From the NCBI RefSeq assembly GCF_000208865.1, contig NC_018398.1, forward strand, positions 3,540,769 to 3,604,768: a DNA stretch of 64,000 nt, in the 5' to 3' direction. The notes below the pieces were generated by a model. It did not search any database, had not been told where the DNA came from, and was given only the letters and a program-made list of their open reading frames with translations. Position 1 is the stretch's first letter, and each line of letters starts with the position of its first letter. This document shows, one piece after another, positions 1 to 11,262 of the stretch. The DNA comes from Neospora caninum Liverpool (taxonomy: Eukaryota > Apicomplexa > Conoidasida > Eucoccidiorida > Sarcocystidae). The translations under genes and the position numbers were made by a program.

Positions 1-220
1 AACGTTAACGGAAAACAAACATCACAGACAAACGCTCAATCAACTCCTCACCGAACTCGATGGATTCAAACCTGTAAGGTTCTCTCACCTTCACCCGTCC
101 CCACACATACTCAACCCTACGCATATATACACACATACATATACTCGTGCATATATAAAAATATATATATGTATGTAAACAGATATGTAGATAGATAGGT
201 AGTTATACCTGTATGCAGAC

Positions 221-261
<41 letters not shown>

Positions 262-3200
262 GATATAAGTATATATACGGACAGATAGATAGATTGCAGA
301 GAAGGCCGTTTTCGTTGGTATTTTGCTGCATGCACTGGCAGTTCGTGTGGAGTGGTTAGCTCTCGCAGTCCGCGTTTTGGTTTTTTCGTTTTCTGGCAAA
401 AGCGGCCCCGCGGGGGAGCTTTCAAACAGTGCGACGCGGGGGGGTGAACTGGAGAGCGAAGGCAGCTGTTTTTCGCCATCGCGCCGCCGTCCTTTCTTCC
501 CCTGCCTGGTGTGGTTCGTCTTTTAGTCGGACGGCGTGACCCTCGTCTGCGCGACGAACCTCCTGGAGGCTCTCGATCCGGCTCTGACGCGCCCTGGACG
601 AATCGACAGAATCATCCACGTTCCTTTCCCCTCTAAGAAGGAGCGCATTGAGGTATGCGTTTTCTTTATGGACGCGCCGAAACCACGGTGCATGCTATGT
701 TTACCTCTTCAGCATGCAATGCGTAGTCCTCTCAACTCGTGTAAGAGTGCACGTTTTCGTCTTCAACCTGTTCGCTGTGTGCGTGAAGGTTTCCCTGCTT
801 TCTGCCTTTCCCTCTCTCTCTCGCAAACCCGCATTTGCCTCTCCCTCGTCCGTCCCCCCGTCTGTGTAAAAGCTTCTCCTTTTTCTCCAGACTCACCCAT
901 CGCGTGGACGGAGAGGGAAAGAGACTCGAGGCTGTGTGAGCATGTCGGCCTCAAGACTTAACAGAAGCGCAGGCGTCTTGTTTCCAGCGCGGAAAGAGCG
1001 TCGCATCTGGAAGAAGGAAAGTGAGACTGGAGAACGCGCGCGACTTCTCCTTCCTCTGTGAGCGCCTTTGTTTGTGGATTTGCTTTTTTGGATGTTCAGA
1101 TTCTCCAGCACTACGCGAAAGAGATGCCTCTCGCCACCGACGTGGACCTCGAGATTCTTGCCGCTCTCACCTCGGGCATGACGGGCGCAGATTTGGCGAA
1201 TCTTCTCAACTTTGCTGCAATTCGCGCAGCGACGGAAGGGAAGGAACAGGTAGGAACGGGAGACGTTCTAATTTCGAACTTCCGAATGCCGAAGCGTCTG
1301 GGACGAGAAGCGGCTTAAATGAGAGAGGCCATTTCAGCCGTTGTTCCTGGACGAGTGCGCCTTTCGCTTTTCCTCTCTTTGTCCACGTTGTCGCTCCCCT
1401 GGCACTTTTGTCTGCATCTTCCTTTCCACGCTTCGCCCGTTTTCTCTTTCAGGTGACGCGAGCGGAAGTGGACGAGAGTTTCGATCGCCTGATGGTCGGA
1501 AGTCGCCGAGCCGGCGTCGTGATGAAGGAAGAGGAGAGACGCCTGACTGCATATCACGAGGTCCGTTAAAGCGCGTTGGCCCATCTGTGTCTCCTTTCTC
1601 TTCGTGAAAAGCTGCAGAATCAGCCGCTAATATACAATCATCCAAGATGTATTTATCTATCGCAGGTTCAGTCTAACGTCCCGCATTTCCTACGCGAGAG
1701 AGACACACGCCTCTCTCGTCGAGAAAAGGAAGGCCAGAAGAAAAAGTACTCCGTCTCTGCGTACAGACACAAGTCGGCGTAGATGCATAGGCACACGTAA
1801 TGGACATGGACAAATTCGAATACAGATGCCGATGCATTTCCTACGGAAATGCCTACCTCGTTAGAGGTGTATGTATATATATATATATATATATATGTGT
1901 GTTTATGTAAGCACATCTGCTCCGTGTAAACAAAAGCCTAAACAAATGATAACCTTTTGCTTCTCGCGAGAGGTCTTTTCCGGAGGATGTTTTTACGCGC
2001 ATTTCCTTTTGGCAAGCGCCATACGCCCTGTGCCGTAGGTGCGCCTCTCTCGGTGTTCTTTCTCTATTCGTTTTTTTCCCCCATGTTCTCGCCTTCTCTC
2101 TCGTGTGCATATGTATACATATACAGTCGGGCCACGCTCTGGTAGCGCTGTACACGCCTGCGAGTGCGCCTCTCCACAAAGCGACGATTTTGTTTCGCGG
2201 GTCGTCCCTGGGTGTCACGTGGTCCGTGGAGAAGGAAGACAGTTACTCGCAGTCTGAGCAGCAGTGCCTCGCGTCGCTGGACGTGGCGATGGGCGGAAAG
2301 GCTGCGGAGGCGCTCGCGTTCGGCGAAGGCAACGTCACGAGCGGGTGTCGAAGCGATCTCGTGCGGGCTACGCAGCTGGCGCGCACGATGGTGACGAACT
2401 ACGGGATGGGGTTTTCCGACTCCAAGGCCCCGATGGTGATTGGGCGCCAAGACTACGCAGTCGTCAGCGATGAACGCCGAAGCCGGATCGACGAAGCCGT
2501 GCAAAAACTCCTCGACGAAAGCTACGCGCGCGCGCGAAAGCTCCTCGAGGAAAAGCGCGAAGAACTCAAGCGCCTCGCCGAGGTGAGGCCAACACTCAAA
2601 GAAAGAAAGGTGGATAAAGGACAACACGGGACGCGAAAGAGAAAGACACAAATGGAGGGGGTGAAACGCAGAGAAAGAAATGTGGGTAGAAAACAGGTCG
2701 CGCCTGTCGGGCACACCCGACGGTGTTCGGTGTATGCAGACAAGCGTCCTTGTCTACAACCGAAGGAGCCTTGGAGGCTTTTTGGAAATTGCGATATACA
2801 TATATATATAGGTACATATATATATATAATATTGGTATAAATATACTATATATATTGGTATAAATATATATATTGGTGTACCAGTATATGTAAAGTGCGA
2901 AAGGCGAGAAGCATGACGACGTGAACAGGTCTGTGCCGAAAAACATTAAGAGAGAGCGTGATATTCTGTTGTAATTCCCCTTGGCGAACAGAGGCCATGA
3001 ATGGCGGAAGGAGCAAAGTTGCTTTCCCAGGAACTGACGGGATCTAAGGAGGGGAGAGAAAACACGCCGACGCGACGGGAGAGGGAGACTTGGGCCTTCC
3101 TTGCGGTCGCTTCCGTCCGTCGGCCACGTTTTTTCTTTTCTCGGTGTTTTGTCCCTTTTCTCTGTATTTAGGCTCTGCTGGAGCACGAGACTCTTTCGGC

Positions 3201-3684
3201 GGAGGAAGTGCGTTTGGCGGTTTCTGGGAAGTTGCGGAAAAAACCGGAAACGTCCAGAGGCAGCGTCGGCGACGAGGCCGAAGACGCGAACTTACAAGCT
3301 GCTGTCTCTGCGTCGAGTGCGCGTGTGGAAAGAGACACCGACGGCCGCGCGGGGCTGGGCGTTTCAGCCGCTGCAGAGACGCGAGCCGTCACGCAACCTC
3401 GAACGGCTGCAGGGGGCGGGGAGAGCGAAGAGACGCGCGACGAGCCGGCCGCGAAGGCCCGCGAGGCGTCTCCGGAGACGCCGGGCGCGTCCGGCGCGCT
3501 CGCGCCCTCGCCCTACGCGGTCGCGGCGTCTGCTGCCGCGGAAGTCTCCGCGATGCTCGCCCAGAGCCGGCAGCGGCGCGACGGCGAGACGACCGGAGGC
3601 GAGGAAACCGAAGGCGGAGGAGAGAGGAAGAAGCGACCGGAACCAGGCAGGGGGGATGAAGGATCTACCTCGAGTGGCAGATAG
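1..3684 (+). CDS. YME1: FtsH/Yme1-type i-AAA ATP-dependent zinc metalloprotease, 3' part
   Basis: Membrane-anchored AAA protease that degrades organellar membrane proteins; the 5' part (membrane anchor, Walker A and B) lies left of the window. Visible exons: 1-73, 527-652, 1100-1249, 1453-1560, 2127-2582, 3172-3684; all internal junctions are phase 0. In order: the AAA segment [12 protein letters not shown] (exon 1), [18 protein letters not shown] with the arginine-finger region (exon 2), [12 protein letters not shown] (exon 3), the zinc site HESGH split between exons 4 and 5, the LGVTW segment, the third zinc-ligand region TSGCRSDL, and [12 protein letters not shown] at the start of exon 6. 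Similarity follows Yme1/i-AAA rather than m-AAA paralogues. After residue ~35 of exon 6 there is a ~135-residue Ala/Glu/Arg-rich tail not found in yeast Yme1. Stop TAG at 3682. Organelle (mitochondrion or apicoplast) is undecided because the N-terminus is missing; in apicomplexans an FtsH1 of this family acts in the apicoplast. Confidence 0.9.
223..258. repeat. (AT)n microsatellite
   Basis: Pure AT dinucleotide run of about 36 bases inside the first visible intron of the FtsH/Yme1 gene, within a wider AT-rich stretch (130-300). Confidence 0.95.
2797..2880. repeat. Compound AT-rich repeat (TATATTGGTATAAATA units)
   Basis: In the last intron of the FtsH/Yme1 gene. An AT run is followed by about three imperfect copies of an ATATTGGTATAAATATA-like unit, so this is a minisatellite rather than a plain dinucleotide run. 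Confidence 0.8.
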
Positions 3685-4641
3685 ACGCAAAGGTTTAGGC
3701 GGCAAGGGAGCATCCGGGGTCTTCAACAGGCCCTCAAAAACGCCAAAACGCGACAGCCTGTGTTTATACCTTGGCGTTATTTGCATTTACACACAATTAG
3801 TTTATGCATGTTCACATACACGCCTTTATATGATGCGCGGATACATACGGTCGAGCGATTTCTGGATGTACTGGAGATGAGAGCATGGAGGGACAAGGCA
3901 GACATCCCCGCTTCTTTTGCGTGAGTGGCTTCCAGGCATGCCTCTGTTCCACTGCAGATGTCTACATGCGTGCAGAGAGATGGGTATTTTGAGGTATACC
4001 GAGGATGCTTCTTTCGGGTACAGCTCTGTATCTCGAGGGCACTCGCGGTCTATTCATTCTTCTTTTTACGGTGACTGGAATTTTGATTTTGGAGGAAGGC
4101 GGAACAAGGGGCTGGCAGGGCGATAGGCGCCGGGGAGGGGCATGCACTCCTTTTCACGATCACGCAGTTGACCGGCTTTTCCACTTGATTTTTCGTTTCT
4201 CTGCCGTCTTTCGTGGCACGGCGCTTCGTCGCACAGACCTCTCGCACGTAGCCAGAGTGTTGCCCCGCGGCGGTGTTTCTGTCGCCACGGGTTCTCGCGC
4301 GTTTCTGCTTGGCGAGAACAGGAAGCTGGTTTTTTTTAGGGGAGGGGCGACGGCGCGTCAGATTGTGGGCACAACGCAGTCGCTCCCGCTTTCTCTCGTG
4401 AGCATTCAACTGCCAAAGAACTTTCATTTCCTTTTTCTCCGTGCAAGTTTCTACACAAAAACTCCGACATTAGTCAATGTGTTGTGCATACGAACGGGGG
4501 GAAGGTGCCCAAACACAGGGTCGAGTGCTTTCTTTTTCGTGTTCTTTCACTAGATACGACTTCCCAGTGCGCCCTCCGAAGGTTCAGTGATTGTGAGAGA
4601 CGAGAAAGTACACTCGTTTGCCGAGAGACGCAAGCTGGGCA

Positions 4642-4673
<32 letters not shown>

Positions 4674-4706
4674 TTAGATGGCTCTATACACACAGGCTGG
4701 CAGTAG

Positions 4707-4741
<35 letters not shown>
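4642..4741. repeat. Paired (AT)n microsatellites
   Basis: Two AT runs (4642-4661 and 4710-4741) separated by about 50 bases that include a TGTA/TATG stretch. Confidence 0.9.
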
Positions 4742-4743
<2 letters not shown>

Positions 4744-7243
4744 TTTATGTATACAGAGGGTGCATGTTGTGGCGCTGTGTGCAGGGTGTAGCTCGGAGTT
4801 CGCTTATTTTAATCTCGCTTGACTTCTTGAAAAACGATTGAAACGAGAAGACACACGAACAGGAAAAGCTGGCCATTGCGTGACGCGTCGTTGTCGCTTC
4901 ACGCGTCGTTTCGAGCAACGATTCAGAAGCCCAGTCGTTCGCTGAAATGCGGACGAGGAGCTAGACAAAAAAATGCACAACATTTAAGCCTAAAATGCCC
5001 CCCGCCAAAGCCCTGGGAGATTCGCTGGTGCGCCTTTTTCTCGGCAAAATTTCTCAGTTTCCTAGATGCGAACAAACTGCGGCGGGCGTCGAGCGGCGCC
5101 GCTCAGCTGCGACAACTCGAGCTCGGACAACGCGCACGCACTTGTCGTTTTGCAGCTCTCTGAAGCCGAACGTTATCCAGTCGCGCAGGTGCGAAACGGA
5201 GAAGAGGTCGAGACTCTCGGGGAAGAAGCGAGGACGCGTGCTCGGTTCTGTGTCTCTGCGAACTGTGCTTCGAGTGGACAAAGGCACCAAACGAGGAAAG
5301 AGTGAAGTCAGGAACGCGGGGGAAGGGGACTGTACGGGATCCGGAGGATGCGCTCCCTCTTCTTCGGAAAGAGAGGCGTTTTGTCGCGGGCGAAAGAAAG
5401 AGGAAAGGACAGAGAGGACAGTTGTCTCCTGCGGTTCATGCGTGTGGAGAGACAGAGCGGGAAGCCAAGTCCGAAACGAGGCAGGCGATGGTGCGCTCAC
5501 GACGCTCTTTTTTTCGGGTTTTGTCGCGGCGCAAAAAGAGCTGAAGACCGTCAAATCCGATTTCCTGCACAGAAAATGCACAGCGGGAACAGCAAAGCAC
5601 CTGAGCGTCGCTATCTGTTAACTTTCACAAACAGAGGCAGGAATCACACACACGCGGAGAGCTTATATATGCATGTGCGTGTGTATGTGCATGCACGTTG
5701 GCATTCGTGCACGTATGTGTGTATATATAAATGAATATAAACGGTTGTGTATGTGTGTCTACTGTGGGGAAAAACGTAGATATGCATCATGCATGCATCC
5801 GGTAGGTAGTACCGCACATCTCGGTGCACCTGCCTTGCATATTTGCGAAAAATTCCTTGCACATGTGTATGTTTACATATACGGGTATATATGCATATAG
5901 TTCTTGTAAGCCAATCAAGGCCTCCCAGGAGGGTGGTCCTTCGTAGACAAATGTGTATGGCCAGGACGCGTCATGCCAAGACGGTGGACAGTGTGTCGAG
6001 GCGAAAGGCAATTTCGGCGGGGTATTCTTTGCTTCACTACAGACACCCAGACCGCCGTGTGGCGTTATGTCCTTGCTCCTTTCTTCTCACAGAACGTCAC
6101 TGAAGCACAGTTTCTCCCCAGATGATTCGGTGGCAACGTGTGCTAGTTGGTGTAGTGTGCCTTCTGTACATGAGGGTTCGAATCCTACTTTTTCTCAAGT
6201 CACAAACATGAAGGTGCCAGGAAGTTTGAAACCACTACAATGTCAGAAGTGTAAGGTGCCGTGTCAAAGGGATGCGCGCCGCAGCCACTGAGCCTGTCAA
6301 CTTCAACGACCAGGGAAGAAACGTGAGGAGTGCGGGGCTTCTCAGGTTCACGTGACCAGCAGTCGCATTTAAGTTGATTTCGTCTCGCTCGCCGTTTCAG
6401 GTAATTTCTTTTTTCACGCCCAGAGGGAGCACGGTGAGGAGTATTGGAACGCCGATTACGGGAACATTATAGAGGACACTCAGACGGCATGCCTTTCTCT
6501 ATTTACATGCATATAACATAACTTTAAATATATGTATATAAATGTACATTTGCATGTGTATATATGTGTATATATATCCGTGAGCACATAGCGCTTTGGA
6601 TGTATACGAAGAGATAGAGAAAGAGAGGCAGAGAAAGGGGTGTAGAAAGACTCACAGCCACGCTTGCAGGTACTACTGAGAGTTGGCGTTTTTAAAGTTT
6701 AAGGCTATGAAAACGGGGTCTTTTCCGTTCCGCAGGGATGCGCTATCGTTCGCCCCGAAATCCGAACACAGAAAGGAAACACAGGCCTGTCAACATTTCT
6801 CGTTTGAAACGTACGAGCAAACCACCTCATTCATGGGACGCACTAAGCGTTTATATACATATGGACATGTCTACGTATTTATGTACGCATATGTGTGTCT
6901 ATTTACACTTTTTGGCGCCTTTGGGACTGATGCTGTCGTTCCAGTCTTATCCTACATGGGTGTTTCCCATCTGTAGGAAAGGCAATCACGAAAACCGGGG
7001 GCACTTTCGAGAAGAACGTGCATGCGTTTCGCAGCACTTTCCTTACCATTCCCGCCCACGCCTACACCACGTACAGCCCATCTTTCTCTGTACACGTTTT
7101 CTCTGGCAATACATGCATATGTTTGCACCTTCCAGATATAACAGTTTTATGTATAGAGTTAGTTTCACAGCTTCAACCATATATATGTATATGAATATAT
7201 AGATTTATGTGTACGTAGTTGCATGTGTGTCTATATATGCCTA

Positions 7244-7280
7244 TTTTCTGCATCTATCGATGCAGAAAACAGGCTTTTTT
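7244..7280 (+). other. Perfect 11-bp hairpin followed by a T6 run
   Basis: TTTTCTGCATC (7244-7254) and its exact reverse complement (7259-7269) flank a TATC loop; six T residues follow at 7275-7280. It lies in the spacer, far from any gene I can define. The shape resembles a 3'-end structure of a small RNA, but no RNA family is recognised. Confidence 0.6.
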
Positions 7281-7767
7281 ATGAGAAGTAGGAAACACGG
7301 TTGACGGGGGGAATTTTCGGCGGGCCGCGCTTTCGACGATTCGTGAGCGAAAACTCTTTTGTTCCTTTCTAACTCACAAACCAGTGATCTCCCCGGATCC
7401 CTTCGCTTTTCTGCGCGTGGGGCGAGCTCTCAGAGCTCTCCATCATTTGGACGAAACTCTGGTGTTTCGCCAAAAGGGAGGTGTTGGCCCTTCCCCTTGT
7501 GTCGCAGTCAGTCGAAAAGACGGAAATGTGGGAGTGGCGTTTGAGGGACGTGTGCGCTAAATTTTTGGCATTGACAACGGAAATGGATATGCGCCTCGAA
7601 GCAAAAACCTCTGGAAACATGTCTGCGGAACATTTTTCAAAAATGTGGCGACTGACGGACACACATTCTACACCACCCTCTCGACATTCGGCAGTCAGGG
7701 TCGCGAATGCCCACATGTCCTTCACTACCTGCACGTCGCGGCAGCAAAAAAAATTACACATAAACAA

Positions 7768-7802
<35 letters not shown>

Positions 7803-7815
7803 TATATATATATAT
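7768..7815. repeat. (AT)n microsatellite
   Basis: AT run interrupted by ACACATATAC, in the spacer left of the membrane-protein gene. Confidence 0.9.
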
Positions 7816-8996
7816 TATGCCTTGGTGTCCCCCGACAGTCGTGTGGCTACAGGGAATCACTCATGCCGGTCATGTAATATCGGATAATCAGATCTAAGAT
7901 ACATGTATGGAAATATTTCTTGTTTATGTCGCGGATGTGTAAAGTGCATCGTACGCAAGTGTAGATAGAAGCACTCCATAACTCCGTGTCCTGTGTAGTC
8001 AAACAGTTTCCACATATTTCTATATATATTAGTTTACATGTTTGTATGTAGTTGAGGCAATGTCAGAGAGACGAAGGCGGCAGGATCCCGAGACGCAAAA
8101 CACGAAGCCACGGAAAATCCGCGTTGGCTACTCCGCACTGAGGACAGAAGGCTGGGTTGCCCGTTCTCAAAAAACGCCCAAGCGTAAGTAGAAGCATATA
8201 TATATAGATATATATATATATATACATCTATGTCGACTTATACTTGACGAGCGTGTGTGTATTTTAGACGGACTCCTATAGATATACCTGCCTGTGTCGA
8301 ACCCCACACTCGAAAAGTAAAGACACGCGTCATGTGTTTCTGGTTCTCGAGGAACCCCTGGGAAGAAGTTGAGCACGAGACGAAAGAGGCGGTCTGTGTC
8401 TCTCTAAAGAAATGCGCTTTTCTTGCTGCCAGGGCTGCGTGTGTGTGTGTCTCTCGAGCGCGCCACGCATCCGAACTAACGCCACCAGGAGGCGACATCG
8501 CTCGGCTTCTTTCCGTCGTCTCTCATCGAGGAAATCGCCCCCTAAGAAACCCCATAACAGATCGCTTCAGCTCCTCGGGAGAGATACCGCGAAAATCCTT
8601 TCTTTTCAGGGTTCCCCGTTCCCTCGCTGCTACCGAACTCGCTGTACGAGAAAAATGCCTCGCGGCGCGTGTGCGGCGGGTCTAGCGCTGCGCAACTCTG
8701 TGGCCTTTCCCGAGTTCACGTCTCTCCCCTTTTGCGGTCCCTTCACCAGAGACGCCTGCGCGCCCGCCTGTGTTTTGCATGTGGAGGAGGAACCGTCATG
8801 AATGATGAACGCACGCACTCGTCGATTGGCATGCCCGTCCGTCGATCGCCACGGAGGACACACATGTGTAGAGAGAGAACAGTGGAAACAGAGCTGGGTA
8901 CGGCGGTACAATCTGGGGTCAACGCGCGTCGCGACGGAAAGGTTACGAGACTAGCCTCGAAGGTGAGTTTGCAAGCGCCTCCCCTGTCTTTTTCCC

Positions 8997-11262
8997 TTAC
9001 AGCTCTGTTTGTCCTGTGTGCGGGCCGTGCGTCGAGAGCCGCTCGCCCCCTGCGAGGAGTGCGTAGAGGGTGCGTTTCGCAGTTTGGATAAACCCTGCAA
9101 GACCCGCGTCGAGGCCAGCGCCTTTGTCGAGTTTTGCCTGCATGCTCTGCTCCTCCAGCACCGACGTGGGGGAGACCAGCACTGCGAGGAGGCGGTCGAC
9201 CAGCTGAAAGCCGGTCTCGTGCCACGCCCAGAGAGAAAGCGCCGTCTTGTGAAGGAACGCGTCGACCGCGGCAAGGTAAGGCAACACCGCCGGATCTGGA
9301 CCGTCGAAGAACGCGGGTCTGCACGCGAAAAGAAACCAAGGTCCCAACGAGCGTCGCACTCGCGATCTAACGCCGTCAGTCCTCTCCCTCGAACGCAGCT
9401 CACGCTCGAGGATCGACACAATACCAATACGGGCAGTGATGATGCACATGCAATGTCTCTCCAAACAGGCAACGCGAAAGGGATGTGCCTGCACCCCAAA
9501 CAACGCAATACATATACATATACATATATATATATATATATGAATATATATTTATATGAATATATATGGACACTTCGACAGGTATATATATGTATATAGG
9601 TACATGGATAGATCTACACTAGTCAGGTGAGTGAGTAATGCATCAAGACAAGACGGTGGAGATCGGTGCGCGGGACAAGAAGCGGGAACGGGCGAAGTTT
9701 GTCACTTTGCATGTTTGCATGAGACAGTCCTCGTGGCGCTCTGTCTCCCACGCCGCATTTCAGGGAAAAAATGTGTCCAGGCCTGGCGCACGTGCGTCTC
9801 CCCAAAGAGAGCAAAGAGGCTGCGAGCTGTCTGTACAGCAGCGCGCCCTTTTTCCCAAAAGAACCGATTGCGCGTACGCGACGACAAAGTAGTAGCCTTT
9901 CACACAGTAGAAGAGAAGGAGCAAAAGGGCGAGAAGGAAGAAGACAAAGATCACGGGTCTTAGAACCGTTCTCCAAATTGTCGCCCAAAGAAAGTATCTG
10001 CAAGAAAGAACCCACACAGACACGAGCGAACGAACGGCATCGGGCCTTCACGAGGTTCACGAATCTGCACGCCTTCGCGAACATCATGCGCATCGCACGC
10101 AGGCTTGTTTCTTTGGCGCGTGCGGCGCTCCTTGCAGAAATGGGGTCAGAGGCGTCGAGATCCCCCACACGGTGCGGCGAATCCCTCAAACTTTCGAATA
10201 CAGGAAACAGCTCGGAGCTAGAGGATCTCTAGTCACTGAGTTGATATACATGGAAGTACACACACATGTGCACAGAATGCATATATACTCCATATACACA
10301 TACATGGATACTCCATCTTAAAACAGTTGGATACATATTTGCACGTGTGTATCGATTTGGGTCTTGCTCTGTGTGCGTGCGGGGGGGGGGGGTGCGTGTG
10401 TCTGTGCATGGCCGTGTTTCCGAAGCTCCGACTTCTCGCCTAGGCTCGGCCTCCCTCAGCCTTCCCTCGTCTCTCCCAAACTGCATGTGTTTGCAATTCC
10501 CGGTGTCTCTGAGCTGTGCGAGCCTCACAGGAAGGTCGCGAACTCCGCCATGGTCATCGCCGTGATGAGCCACGAGAGGAGGCGTAGCCACGGCTTCTCT
10601 TCTTCGTCTCGAGAGCCGTAGGTCGAGCCGCCGTAGACTCCGCGAGGAGAACTGAGCTTCCCTCCTTTCTTCGTCAGAGAAGACCAAAAGGAAGCATGCG
10701 GCTGCGGCGGCTCGGCGATCTTCAGCCTCTCTGTGTCCATGTGGGTCTCGACCAGCGTGCGGAACCAGGCCATCCGAAAGACCGAGGCTGCAGAGAGAAC
10801 ACCGCGCAGACGCCTCCGACGCATGCAGGCGCAGCTGCACTCCATGCGCATTTCTGTCTTTGAAAAGTATACAGACACAAACATGCATGCCGACAGAGTC
10901 ACATACAGAGCGAAAGAGAGACTCCTGCACAGAGAACTATTCGTAGGCAAAGAGAGACACAAAGAGGTAGAGGAGAGGTATCCGCAGAAGCAAGGATTGA
11001 CCGACCCACCCACAGACTTTTTGGAGAGGCACGTGTGGAGGTTGGAAATCGGTCTTTTGTCTTTTCAGCTCGCGTTTCTTTATCTGCGGTCCGCTGCGTC
11101 TCGGCTCCTGTGAGTTTTCTCTTCCGGCCACTCACGGATACGAAGCGGGAGCATGCGCTCCTCAGCGCCTTGCTCGGCAGGGGCGTTGGCGATGAAGACG
11201 GCGTGAATCATCACCCAGACGCTGAGCACCAGCGCCGTTAGCATGGTACGCGCCAATCCCAT
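8997..11262 (-). CDS. Uncharacterised multi-pass membrane protein, four exons
   Basis: Not recognised. Exons from 5' to 3': 11262-11136, 10787-10529, 9997-9878, 9318-8997. Phases 1, 2 and 2 join exactly, giving 828 nt (275 residues plus stop). The ATG has an AACAAACATGG context. Residues 1-27 are a hydrophobic signal peptide or anchor (ALVLSVWVMIHAVFIANA). A second hydrophobic segment (LLSWLITAMTMAEFATFL) crosses the exon 2/3 junction, and a third (VIFVFFLLALLLLLFYCV) is in exon 3. Residues 170-275 are soluble and partly amphipathic helical (DAFLHKTALSLWAWHETGF). Splice sites are good: CC|GTGAGT, CT|GTGAGG, GC|GTACGC. The C-terminus is uncertain: the stop in CTG TAA (8997-9002) overlaps a strong donor CT|GTAAGG, so another exon may follow to the left, for example after the acceptor near 8364. 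Membrane location is an inference from hydropathy only. Confidence 0.62.
9521..9598. repeat. AT-rich microsatellite cluster
   Basis: Interrupted (AT)n and TATATGAATA units in the intron between exons 3 and 4 of the membrane-protein gene. Confidence 0.85.
10381..10392 (+). repeat. G12 homopolymer
   Basis: Twelve consecutive G residues flanked by GTGCGTGC and TGCGTGTG, in the intron between exons 2 and 3 of the minus-strand membrane-protein gene, so the transcript carries a C12 run there. Confidence 0.95.

Larger units (their letters stand above)
3685..8996. other. Spacer without a supportable gene
   Basis: About 5.3 kb between the FtsH/Yme1 stop and the 3' end of the minus-strand membrane-protein gene. 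It holds AT microsatellites (4642-4661, 4710-4741, 7768-7815, around 8197-8224), a perfect hairpin at 7244-7269, and several open frames of 80-210 codons on both strands (for example 4995-5621 plus, 5054-5581 minus, 7369-7860 minus). None of these has a recognisable domain or convincing splice context. Part of it must be UTR of the flanking genes; non-coding RNA genes are possible. Confidence 0.5.

Noticed and set aside
6143..6195. tRNA-like boxes (TGTGCTAGTTGG and GGTTCGAATCC)
   Set aside because: No acceptor pairing, no proper anticodon loop and too short a gap between the arms; not a functional tRNA.
10030..10197. Minus-strand frame starting LRDSPHRVGDLDAS as an alternative exon of the membrane-protein gene
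   Set aside because: It would need a very short intron before the membrane-spanning exon; exon 2 joins directly to 9997 in phase with a better acceptor.
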